Assembly (NCBI RefSeq): GCF_001025175.1
Contig: NZ_AP012324.1
Span: 2,170,001-2,234,000, forward strand
DNA from: Bifidobacterium breve DSM 20213 = JCM 1192
GTDB taxonomy: Bacteria; Actinomycetota; Actinomycetes; Actinomycetales; Bifidobacteriaceae
Direction: 5' to 3'
DNA: 64,000 nt
Shown piece by piece: positions 55,827 to 64,000 of this stretch (the first letter of the stretch is position 1; each line of letters begins with the position of its first letter). Below the pieces are notes generated by a model that was not told the DNA's origin, made no database searches, and saw only the letters and a list, made by a program, of their open reading frames with translations. The translations under genes were made by a program, and so were the position numbers.

Positions 55827-57206
55827 TTATTTCGCTTCTACGGCAGCCTTCTTCTTCTCACGCGCACTCATCGCAAACGATGCGGCATAGAACACCACGA
55901 CCGAAGCGATAATACCAATAATGAGACCAATCTGACCACCCTTGCCGAATTGGCCAAGCAGAATACCAGCAACACCATAATCCGCATCAGAATATGTGGC
56001 ATTCGCCATGCCGGTGTCGCCAAGCACAGGCAGCAGGAATAGCGGCAGGAATGTAATCGCCAAACCATTGACGAAGGAGCCAATCACCGCACCACGTACG
56101 CCGCCCTGTCCGTTACCGATTACACCGGTGGCGCCGCCGGTCATGAAGTGAGCCACAATACCCGGGATAATGATGGTGGAACCGGCCAGAGCCATGATTC
56201 CCATACCGACCACACCACCAACGAAGCTGGAGATGAAGCCGATAAGCACAGCATTGGGGGCGAAGGTGAAGATCATCGGCACGTCAAGGGCCGGCTTCGA
56301 GTTCTTCACGAGCTTCTCGGAAATACCCTTGAACGCAGGTACGATCTCACCGAGTACCACGCGCACACCAGCGAGAATGACAAACACGCCAGCAGAGAAT
56401 GTGGCAGCCTGCAGGATGGCGAACACGATGAAGTTCTGCCCATCGCTCAGCTCAGATTCAATGTAGGAGCTACCCGCGAACAGCGCGACGACAACATAAA
56501 TAACGGCCATCGACAGGGCGATGATGACGGTGGTGTCGCGAAGGAAACCAAGGCCTGCAGGGAACTTGATGTCCTCAGTGGACTTGGACGGGTGCTTCTT
56601 AGAACGGGTCAGACGAGCCACGAGACCGCCGAGCGCAATGCCCGCACCACCGGTGTGACCAAGGGCGACATCATTGGTACCAGCGGCATCCTTCATGAAC
56701 GGCTGTACAAGCGCGGGAGAGATGGTGACAATCAAACCTTGTGCGATGGAGCCCCACAGAATCACACCCCAAGTCGACATACCGGCAACCTCGAGAATCA
56801 CGGCGACCATCGTAGCCATGTAGAACGCCACATGACCGGACAGGTAGATGTACTTGAAACGCGAGGTCATAGACAGCAGGATGTTGACAATCATGCCGAA
56901 GAAGAAGATAAGGGCGGCTTCAGACCCATACTTCACCAAGACCGTGCCGACAATGGCTTCGTTGTTCGGCACCACACCCTGCACATTGAATGCATGCTGG
57001 AACATGCTGCCAAAGGGATCAAGTGCGCCGGAAACGACGGAAGCGCCTGCTGCCAACACCAGGAATCCCACCATGGTTCGGATGGTGCCCTTCATAATGT
57101 CGGTAGCCTTCTTGCGCTGCACGGCAAGACCCACCAACGAAATCAAAGCCACAATAATGGATGGCTGCCGGAAAATATCAAGTAGCACCGATAACACGCC
57201 GTTCAT
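55827..57206 (-). CDS. ulaA: ascorbate-family PTS EIIC permease
   Basis: The start ATG 57206 has AAAGGAG seven bases upstream. The 459-residue membrane protein has about 10-12 spans, starting with PSIIVALISLVGLAVQRKKATDIMKGTIRTMVGFLVLAAGA, the characteristic SgaT/UlaA opening. GHTGGAGIALGGLVARL and IVAHFMTGGATGVIGNGQGG are further family blocks. The system imports and phosphorylates L-ascorbate or an unknown sugar acid; other substrates are documented for relatives, so the symbol marks the family. It is the third gene after EIIA and EIIB. Confidence 0.88.
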   Translation of the reverse strand: MNGVLSVLLDIFRQPSIIVALISLVGLAVQRKKATDIMKGTIRTMVGFLVLAAGASVVSGALDPFGSMFQHAFNVQGVVPNNEAIVGTVLVKYGSEAALIFFFGMIVNILLSMTSRFKYIYLSGHVAFYMATMVAVILEVAGMSTWGVILWGSIAQGLIVTISPALVQPFMKDAAGTNDVALGHTGGAGIALGGLVARLTRSKKHPSKSTEDIKFPAGLGFLRDTTVIIALSMAVIYVVVALFAGSSYIESELSDGQNFIVFAILQAATFSAGVFVILAGVRVVLGEIVPAFKGISEKLVKNSKPALDVPMIFTFAPNAVLIGFISSFVGGVVGMGIMALAGSTIIIPGIVAHFMTGGATGVIGNGQGGVRGAVIGSFVNGLAITFLPLFLLPVLGDTGMANATYSDADYGVAGILLGQFGKGGQIGLIIGIIASVVVFYAASFAMSAREKKKAAVEAK

Positions 57207-57302
57207 GCTCTCTCCTTTAATCTTTATGCTTGTTTGTATTGTTGTTTTCCGGATTTGGCGCCGGGTCGGGGCAACAATGTCTCTTCCCACCACCGAAAAG
57301 GG

Positions 57303-57599
57303 TTATTTATTGGGAACCTCGACACCGTGTCGCTTCAGCGCAGCAGCTACCTGTGCGGTGATGTTGTCCATGTCAATAAGGCTGTCCAGAACGACCACGT
57401 CATCCATCAGACCTTCTGCAGCTTCAGCGATGTCGCGCCCGACGAACAACACATCAGCAGAGGTAGGAGTAACGGAGGCGATATCCATATGATCGGTTTC
57501 CACACCGGTCACACCAAGATTGCTCAGCGCTTTCTCGATGTTGAGTTGGGTCATAAAGCTAGATCCAAGGCCAGTGCTGCATGCGGTGATGATTTTCAT
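57303..57599 (-). CDS. ulaB: ascorbate-family PTS EIIB component
   Basis: The 98-residue phosphocarrier has the P-loop-like MKIITACSTGLGSSFMTQLNIEKAL with phosphorylated Cys7, and the family block VLFVGRDIAEAAEG. It takes phosphate from the EIIA gene product and hands it to the sugar bound in the EIIC. AAAGGTA lies before the ATG. It is 96 bases upstream of the EIIC start on the same mRNA. Confidence 0.88.
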   Translation of the reverse strand: MKIITACSTGLGSSFMTQLNIEKALSNLGVTGVETDHMDIASVTPTSADVLFVGRDIAEAAEGLMDDVVVLDSLIDMDNITAQVAAALKRHGVEVPNK

Positions 57600-57647
57600 T
57601 GAAGTACCTTTCGTATGAGTTGTTTGATGAGATGGAAGTGCAGTCTG

Positions 57648-58082
57648 TCAGGCCAGCGCAGCGGCCAATTCATCGACGTTGGAGGACGCGTTCAAAGCAG
57701 CTAGTTTGCCTGAATCGGTCAACAAAAGAGCCAGCGATTGCATAAGATCGATATGCGCGTTTGAGTCTTTCGCGGCCAAGCAAAACATGGTGTTGATGGG
57801 ATGGTCCTCATCATCGGCCAGCAGGAACGGCTTACCCACTCGCAGCACAGAGAGCGATGTGGAGACCACTCCACTTTCAGGCCTCGCATGTGCAAGGGCA
57901 ACACCTCCCCCGAGATCTATATATGTTCCTCCTGGACTGGCAATCGATGTCTTAATGGCATCGACATAGCCCCGCTCGATGGTGCCGGCGTCGAGCAAGG
58001 GACGCGTCACCAAGTCGACTGCTTCGCGCCAATCCGATACCTGATCGACATACAGCATGCCGTTCGGTTGAAAATACGACAT
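57648..58082 (-). CDS. ascorbate/mannitol-type PTS EIIA component
   Basis: The 144-residue protein has the EIIA-2 fold motifs, with phosphorylated His in GGVALAHARPESGV and the preceding IDLGGG loop. The start could be ATG 58082 or GTG 58088: AAGGAGG lies 10 or 4 bases before them, so ATG is preferred. It is the first gene of the operon EIIA-EIIB-EIIC, followed by the GntR regulator. The promoter region holds an 18-bp tandem repeat. Confidence 0.85.
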   Translation of the reverse strand: MSYFQPNGMLYVDQVSDWREAVDLVTRPLLDAGTIERGYVDAIKTSIASPGGTYIDLGGGVALAHARPESGVVSTSLSVLRVGKPFLLADDEDHPINTMFCLAAKDSNAHIDLMQSLALLLTDSGKLAALNASSNVDELAAALA

Positions 58083-58177
58083 AAGCACGATGCCTCCTTG
58101 CAATGCATTAAACCACTGCGGCCAGCTACGGCCATCAGACGAATTGAATGTTGAGGTTCATTCCGCTTCACCAAATT

Positions 58178-58219
58178 CGTATTATCATCATATCGTCATA
58201 ACGTATTATCGTCATATCG
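58178..58219. promoter_or_regulatory. tandem 18-bp repeat upstream of the PTS operon
   Basis: CGTATTATCATCATATCG (58178-58195) recurs as CGTATTATCGTCATATCG (58202-58219) with one change, in the same orientation, 24 bases apart. It is the best candidate binding site for the GntR regulator encoded downstream. Confidence 0.55.
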
Positions 58220-58360
58220 GCGTGTCGCTATGGCGAACCGCAATCCGTATGCTCCTTTTATCAGCCAGAATCAGATTCGAATTCAGTCTCAACAAGACTG
58301 TTAACCACCGACCAATGAAGCATCGAGGCCGGCTCAATCGGCAAATGCAACAGTAAGAAC

Positions 58361-59521
58361 CTAGATTGCCCTGAAAGTCACGCCGTTGCGGGCGGCCTTG
58401 CGTTCGGCTTTGCGCTCCTCGGCATTTTCGATGCGTTGGATGCGCAGCTGGCGCCAATCCTCGCGCATATCGCGGAAGCATTCGGCCAGTGTCACGTCGT
58501 CGTTATCAGCGGCGGCATTAGCCGAGTCCGCATCGGCCTCGATACCTGCGAACTTGGTGACTCCCAGTTTCAATAGACCCAGTAATTCGCTCAGGGCTTC
58601 CGGCATGGGCTCTTCGCCCTCATCGGCAGACTTGGTCAGCCCTTCGATACGCCGGCGAAGCGCATCCGCATCTTCAGGATCAATCTTGAGACCGGCAATC
58701 AACGACTGACGCATGGTCTCGTAATCGAGGTTGGCAAAGAAGTTCAGCTGCTGCAGAGTCATGAATCCCTTGAGTTCAGGGAATCGATGAACAACATATT
58801 CTTCGCGGTCATCGGCGGCGCGCGTCCAATCGCGGGTGAGCTGCGGATCCAAGGTGGCGGTAATCGACCCTTCGCGCAGACGATAGTGATATAGCACCTT
58901 AGGAATACGCACCACGCGCGTGGCTTCGCCGATCACATTGCAGATGCGGGAAAGATCCTCGATCTTACGGCCCACGGGGAAGGAGAAACCATGCCCCTGA
59001 TATGTGGATGCGGGTGCCAGAAAGGCCCAGAAATAGCCATCAATCTCGGCTTTGACCTGCTTCTTGATGGCTTCGACCGGAGTCAGCACCTGCACTTCAT
59101 CGAAATCATTGTGACGATAGCTGGAGAGCAGTGGCTTGTCGTTCTCGGAGATGGTGTCGAACTGGAACATCACCAGATCGGCATCGTATTCACGCATGGC
59201 ATTCAGGCAGTCTTCCACCAGCGTGGGCGCCACAGTGTCATCCGAATCCGCAAAGTAGATGTATGAGCCGGTCGCCTGGGCGATGCCGGCATTGCGTGCG
59301 TCAGACAGTCCGCCGTTGGGCTTGTGAATCACCCGCACGCGCGGGTCGCGGGTGGCCCAAGCGTCGCACATGGCCGGGCAGTCGTCAGGCGAGCCATCAT
59401 CCACCAGCAGAATCTCGAGGTTGCGATAGGTCTGCGCAACCACAGACTTCACGCATTCATCAAGGAATTTCTCGACCTTATATACCGGGATGATGATGCT
59501 GACCAACGGCTCATGTTCCAT
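58361..59521 (-). CDS. family 2 glycosyltransferase
   Basis: A start at ATG 59521 (MEHEPLVSIIIPVYKVE) fits the domain boundary; the frame is open to 59626 but that part overlaps the divergent regulator. The 386-residue enzyme has the GT-A signature IIIPVYKVEKFLDECVKSV, LLVDDGSPDDCPAM and the metal-binding SYIYFADSDD. The C-terminal half is helical with acidic stretches and a basic end. No membrane span is seen, so it likely works at the inner face of the membrane on exopolysaccharide or teichoic-type polymers. The divergent two-component genes could control it. Confidence 0.88.
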   Translation of the reverse strand: MEHEPLVSIIIPVYKVEKFLDECVKSVVAQTYRNLEILLVDDGSPDDCPAMCDAWATRDPRVRVIHKPNGGLSDARNAGIAQATGSYIYFADSDDTVAPTLVEDCLNAMREYDADLVMFQFDTISENDKPLLSSYRHNDFDEVQVLTPVEAIKKQVKAEIDGYFWAFLAPASTYQGHGFSFPVGRKIEDLSRICNVIGEATRVVRIPKVLYHYRLREGSITATLDPQLTRDWTRAADDREEYVVHRFPELKGFMTLQQLNFFANLDYETMRQSLIAGLKIDPEDADALRRRIEGLTKSADEGEEPMPEALSELLGLLKLGVTKFAGIEADADSANAAADNDDVTLAECFRDMREDWRQLRIQRIENAEERKAERKAARNGVTFRAI

Positions 59522-59624
59522 ATCTCCAGCGTAACGCCGAAATGCGAAGAGCACTCTTCTTACGGCCAATATCAAGAGTCTCGGGATAAGATGCAATGAG
59601 GGCAACATGACAGGAGGCGTGGTC

Positions 59625-60416
59625 ATGCATGATATCAGAATTGGCGTGGTCGAAGACGATCCCGCAGCCTGCCAACGAGTACTCGACTATCTCAATCAAT
59701 ACCGCAGCGAAACCGGAACGGAATTCACGATTTCCGTATTCGACGATGGTGAGCAAATCGTCGAGAAATACACGCCAATATATGACATCCTGTTTCTGGA
59801 TATCGAGATGCAGCATATGGACGGCATGGCTGCGGCTCGGCGTATCCGCGAGCGCGATGATTCGGTGGTGATTGTGTTCATCACCGCCGCCCCGCAATAT
59901 GCCATCAATGGCTACGAGGTGCAGGCGCTCTCCTACCTGCTCAAACCGGTGCCATATTTTGCGTTCCGTCAGGAGCTCAAGCGGTCGATCGACATGGTGC
60001 ACAGGCGCGGCAGTGAGTCGCTGCTGATCGAGGCCAGCGGGCGCCAGATGCGCGTGGAATTGGCGGACGTGCTGTATATCGAGTCGATTCGGCACACGAT
60101 TATTGTGCATACGCTCAGTGGCAAGCTGTCGGTTTCCGGCACGCTGAAGGATTTTGAGGAACGACTGGCCGAACAGGATTTCTTCCGCTCGAACTCCTGC
60201 TATCTGGTGAACTTGCGACATGTGGTCGGCGTGGAAGGGCAGGACTGCGTGATGTCGAACGGGGAGGCGCTGCGCGTGAGCCGTCCGCGCAAGAAGGCGT
60301 TCCTGACTACGCTGGCGAACTATATGGGTGCAGCCGGCCCAACGTCTCGGGCAAGCACGCAGACTGCCGCTTCGAACAAGGGCGCAGCAGCTGGCAGCAG
60401 TGAGAACGAGGACTGA
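59625..60416 (+). CDS. LytTR-family response regulator
   Basis: The start is ATG 59625, with AGGAGG seven bases upstream. The 263-residue protein has a receiver domain (IRIGVVEDDPAA; the phosphorylated Asp in YDILFLDIEMQHMDG; the Lys in YLLKPVPY) and a LytTR DNA-binding domain from about residue 130 (RQMRVELADVLYIESIRHTIIVHT). The tail is Ala/Ser-rich. LytTR regulators of this kind control peptide-induced traits, bacteriocins or cell-surface genes. Its TGA overlaps the start of the histidine kinase gene (TGATG), so the pair is coupled. Confidence 0.92.
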   Translation: MHDIRIGVVEDDPAACQRVLDYLNQYRSETGTEFTISVFDDGEQIVEKYTPIYDILFLDIEMQHMDGMAAARRIRERDDSVVIVFITAAPQYAINGYEVQALSYLLKPVPYFAFRQELKRSIDMVHRRGSESLLIEASGRQMRVELADVLYIESIRHTIIVHTLSGKLSVSGTLKDFEERLAEQDFFRSNSCYLVNLRHVVGVEGQDCVMSNGEALRVSRPRKKAFLTTLANYMGAAGPTSRASTQTAASNKGAAAGSSENED

Positions 60417-61738
60417 TGGGCACCACCATTACCAATGCATTGCCGGATATTCCCCGTATCTACACGGCAATTTGTGAATGGCTGGCATGCGTAACCTATC
60501 TGCTGGTTATTTGCCGGCGCGTACCGTGGCAGCGCACGGTTGCGGTCGGCGCCGTGGGCTTGCTGGCGATGATTGGCATCCAGTATTTCAATGGCGCTAT
60601 GCCGATCTGGTTCTGGGTGATCGGCATGCTGCTGGCATTCGCCGGCATGTGGGCGATTATTTGGCTTGGCGCCGGGACCGGCAAACGCGAAGGGGTGTAT
60701 ATTGCGGCACGCGCATTCGTGCTTGCTGAACTGGTTGCCTCGCTGCATTGGCAATTGGTGATGTTTCTGGATTCCGGTGATGGCATACGCGAAGCACGGT
60801 TAATGGCCTCGGTGATGTTGGCAATAGTGTATGCCGCATGCTTCGCCATAGCATGGCTGATCGAGCGTGGGAATTTTGCCAGTGATGCTCCGACGACCAC
60901 TACCGCACAGCTGTCGATTGGCACGGCCGCCATCACCATTGTGACGTTCGCCATGAGCAATCTGAGCTTCATATCCACCAATACGCCATTTTCTGGCACG
61001 GTGGGCCAAGAGGTGTTCTATATTCGCACTTTGGTGGATTTCTGCGGTTTCGCGATTCTGTATGCGCAGCAGGAGCAGGCCCGTCGCATGGCTGCGAGCG
61101 CCGAACTGGCCTCCATAAACGCGCAATTGGAAAGTCAGCATCAGGAATATCTGGCGTCCAAGGAAAACATCGAATCGATTGGGCGCTTGGCACATGACTT
61201 GAAGCATCAGATCGCGGCATTGCGCGCGGAAGTGGATCCGGAGCATGCGGCTGCCGGTTTCGAGCAGTTGGAGGCGTCGGTGGCCAAAGCCAGCGCGCAG
61301 CAGCATTCCGGTAACCCGGTGCTGGACGTGATTCTGACCACCAAGATGCGCACATGCGCGGATCGCGGCATCACGCTGACCGCAGTGGCAGACGGCAAAC
61401 TGCTGGACGGCATGTCATCGATGGACATCGCTTCACTGTTCGGCAACGCGCTGGATAACGCGATTGAGGCGACCAGCAAGCTGCCGGATAAGCAGCAGCG
61501 GCTGATTCGGCTCGCGCTGTACGGGCAGGGGCAGTTCACGGTGATTCGCGTGGAGAATTACTACGATTCCGCGCTGAAGAAGGACTCGACCGGGGCTTTG
61601 CGCACCACCAAGCGCGATTCATCCCGGCATGGGTTCGGCGTGAAGTCGATTCGTCACATCGCCGCGCAGTACGGCGGCGAAGTGACGATTCGCACCGAAG
61701 ATCACTGGTTCGTGCTGACGGTGTTGCTGCCGCGGTAG
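60416..61738 (+). CDS. AgrC-like GHKL sensor histidine kinase
   Basis: The 440-residue protein has about six N-terminal spans (residues 15-215) and a coiled coil (ELASINAQLESQHQEYLASKEN). The phospho-accepting His lies in SIGRLAHDLKHQIAALR, and a GHKL ATPase follows (LFGNALDNAIEATSKL N box; HGFGVKSIRHIAAQYGG). The arrangement matches receptors for peptide pheromones. No precursor peptide or processing gene (AgrB/AgrD-like) is visible in the neighbourhood. It signals to the LytTR regulator encoded just upstream. Confidence 0.9.
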   Translation: MGTTITNALPDIPRIYTAICEWLACVTYLLVICRRVPWQRTVAVGAVGLLAMIGIQYFNGAMPIWFWVIGMLLAFAGMWAIIWLGAGTGKREGVYIAARAFVLAELVASLHWQLVMFLDSGDGIREARLMASVMLAIVYAACFAIAWLIERGNFASDAPTTTTAQLSIGTAAITIVTFAMSNLSFISTNTPFSGTVGQEVFYIRTLVDFCGFAILYAQQEQARRMAASAELASINAQLESQHQEYLASKENIESIGRLAHDLKHQIAALRAEVDPEHAAAGFEQLEASVAKASAQQHSGNPVLDVILTTKMRTCADRGITLTAVADGKLLDGMSSMDIASLFGNALDNAIEATSKLPDKQQRLIRLALYGQGQFTVIRVENYYDSALKKDSTGALRTTKRDSSRHGFGVKSIRHIAAQYGGEVTIRTEDHWFVLTVLLPR

Positions 61739-61741
61739 ATA

Positions 61742-62838
<1,097 letters not shown>

Positions 62839-62859
62839 TGTGGTTCCTTAGAGTGGTTG

Positions 62860-63043
62860 GGCTCCCCTCAGTCCGCTTCGCGGCCAGCTCCCCTCAGGGA
62901 GGGGAGCCAAGAAAGGGAGCCCGATATATGAATGGACATCTCTGGTTGTTCGATGCGTGCGGCCTCTAGGCGCACCGAGGGAAGGCGTACGAAGGTACGT
63001 CGACCGAGGAGCAACGACGAGGACGCTCCATCGAACAATCAGA
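62860..63043. repeat. hairpin repeat after nrdE plus long-range inverted repeat
   Basis: GGCTCCCCTCAGTCCGCTTC (62860-62879) to GAGGGGAGCC is a second copy of the element inside 11219-11266 (about 40 of 48 bases alike). CTGGTTGTTCGATG (62942-62955) is inverted as CATCGAACAATCAG (63029-63042), reaching the end of nrdE at 63039. These structures may attenuate transcription from nrdE into nrdF. Confidence 0.65.
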
Positions 63044-64000
63044 GCATGCAGGAGACGCAGCCTTGGACTTCAGTTCCTTCCAGGGCTTGCTGACGGATAC
63101 GGATGTAGTAGAGGGTTTTGATGCCCTTGCGCCAGGCGTAGATCTGCGCCTTGTTGAGGTCGCGGGTGGTGGCGGTGTCCGGGAAGAACAAGGTCAGCGA
63201 CAGTCCCTGATCCACGTGCTGAGTGGCCTCAGCGTACGTGTCGACGATGGCCTTCCAGCCGATTTCGTAGGCGTCCTCGTAGTACTCAAGGTTGTCGTTG
63301 GTCATGTAGGCCGCCGGGTAATAGACGCGCCCGATCTTGCCTTCCTTGCGAATCTCGATCTTCGAGGCAATCGGGTGAATCGAGCTCGTGGAATGGTTGA
63401 TGTAGGAAATCGAACCGGTGGGCGGCACGGCCTGCAGGTTCTGGTTGTAGATGCCGTCCTTCAAGATCGCGTCGCGCAACGTCTCCCAATCGGACACGGT
63501 CGGAATCTCGATGCCGTACTTGGCGAACAGCTCACGAACCTTGGCGGTACGCGGTTCAAGCGAGCGGCGACCATCGGTGTACTTGTCAAAGTAATTGCCT
63601 TGGCCGGCCGGCTTGGCGTAGTCGGACGTAGCGAAGCTCTTGAACGGATGGCCGTGTTCCACGGCGAGCGCGTGCGAGGCGCGGTAGGCATGGTAGGCCA
63701 CGGTCATGAAGTACATGTCGGTGAAGTCGAGGCCTTCTTCGGAGCCGTAGTGAATGCCTTCGCGGGCCAGGAAGCCGTGCAGGTTCATCTGGCCGAGGCC
63801 GATGGCGTGACCCTCCTCGTTGGCGCGGCGGATCGAGGGCACCGCGTCGATACTCGTGTGCTCGGCCACCGAGGTGAGCGCACGAATCGCGGTTTCCACG
63901 GTGTACGCCAGTCCGCCATCAATCGCCTTGGCAATGTTCAGCGAACCCAAGTTGCAGGAGATATCGCGGCCCACGTGCGCATAGGTGAGGTCTTCGTTGT
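63039..64000 (-). CDS. nrdE: class Ib ribonucleotide reductase alpha subunit, 5' end outside window
   Basis: The frame is open across the right edge of the window, so only the C-terminal 319 residues are seen. Visible are [25 protein letters not shown] (a cysteine of the active site region), [15 protein letters not shown] sequence ([21 protein letters not shown]) and [18 protein letters not shown]. The C-terminal pair of cysteines in VQGCVSCML takes electrons from NrdH glutaredoxin-like protein. It reduces ribonucleoside diphosphates. A small ORF and nrdF follow. Confidence 0.94.
   Translation of the reverse strand, partial: NEDLTYAHVGRDISCNLGSLNIAKAIDGGLAYTVETAIRALTSVAEHTSIDAVPSIRRANEEGHAIGLGQMNLHGFLAREGIHYGSEEGLDFTDMYFMTVAYHAYRASHALAVEHGHPFKSFATSDYAKPAGQGNYFDKYTDGRRSLEPRTAKVRELFAKYGIEIPTVSDWETLRDAILKDGIYNQNLQAVPPTGSISYINHSTSSIHPIASKIEIRKEGKIGRVYYPAAYMTNDNLEYYEDAYEIGWKAIVDTYAEATQHVDQGLSLTLFFPDTATTRDLNKAQIYAWRKGIKTLYYIRIRQQALEGTEVQGCVSCML

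Overview
The window is a piece of a high-GC actinobacterial chromosome, almost certainly Bifidobacterium and most like B. longum. This rests on the actinobacterial rRNA operon layout without a spacer tRNA, the raffinose-type sugar locus with a ROK regulator, class II galT, DUF4032 and MsmK-type genes, and the mixture of IS481, IS3 and IS30 elements. Species assignment is inference; no database search was possible.

Layout. 1-4047: two adjacent YhgE/Pip-type membrane proteins (the first cut by the window edge). 4207-9847: a small zinc-ribbon-like gene, then a complete rRNA operon on the minus strand (16S, 23S, 5S, terminator). 10423-12648: a sirtuin and threonine dehydratase, separated by a MITE-like hairpin repeat. 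12951-22504: an oligosaccharide locus with a GH13 alpha-glucosidase, a CUT1 ABC importer (binding lipoprotein plus two permeases, no ATPase), a divergent ROK regulator and a GH36 alpha-galactosidase. 22621-33678: housekeeping genes (tadA, sodium/proton antiporter, TauE-like exporter, esterase, dcd, a Q/P-rich single-span protein, a calcium-type P-ATPase). 33838-42876: a LacI gene remnant, a glucose-family PTS (IIA and IICB), an MFS exporter, an rRNA 2'-O-methyltransferase, hexose-6-phosphate mutarotase, galT and DUF4032.

42867-53277 is the accessory heart of the window. Remains of a sortase-dependent surface-pilus locus (pilin-like protein, truncated and frameshifted sortase, N-terminal stub of a secreted Ser/Asn-rich protein) bracket a lower-GC, opposite-strand island: LacI regulator, RbsB, RbsA, RbsC and an unrecognised 456-residue protein, edged by an IS3/IS30 chimera and an IS481 element. 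53512-58082: MsmK-type ATPase (likely the shared energiser of the CUT1 importer), a GntR regulator broken by a one-base homopolymer change, and an ascorbate-family PTS (IIA, IIB, IIC). 58361-64000: family 2 glycosyltransferase, a LytTR/GHKL two-component pair, and nrdF, a 29-codon ORF and partial nrdE of class Ib ribonucleotide reductase.

The most unusual non-coding content is several families of hairpin repeats: a family whose inner sequence is conserved while the terminal arms change together (15086-15299, 23164-23377, perhaps 54873-54900 and 36442-36482); a family with an invariant CCCACTGGG tip and different but self-complementary stems (15350-15392, 15515-15563, 20170-20192); and a candidate C/U-rich small RNA with its own promoter and terminator (28301-28407).
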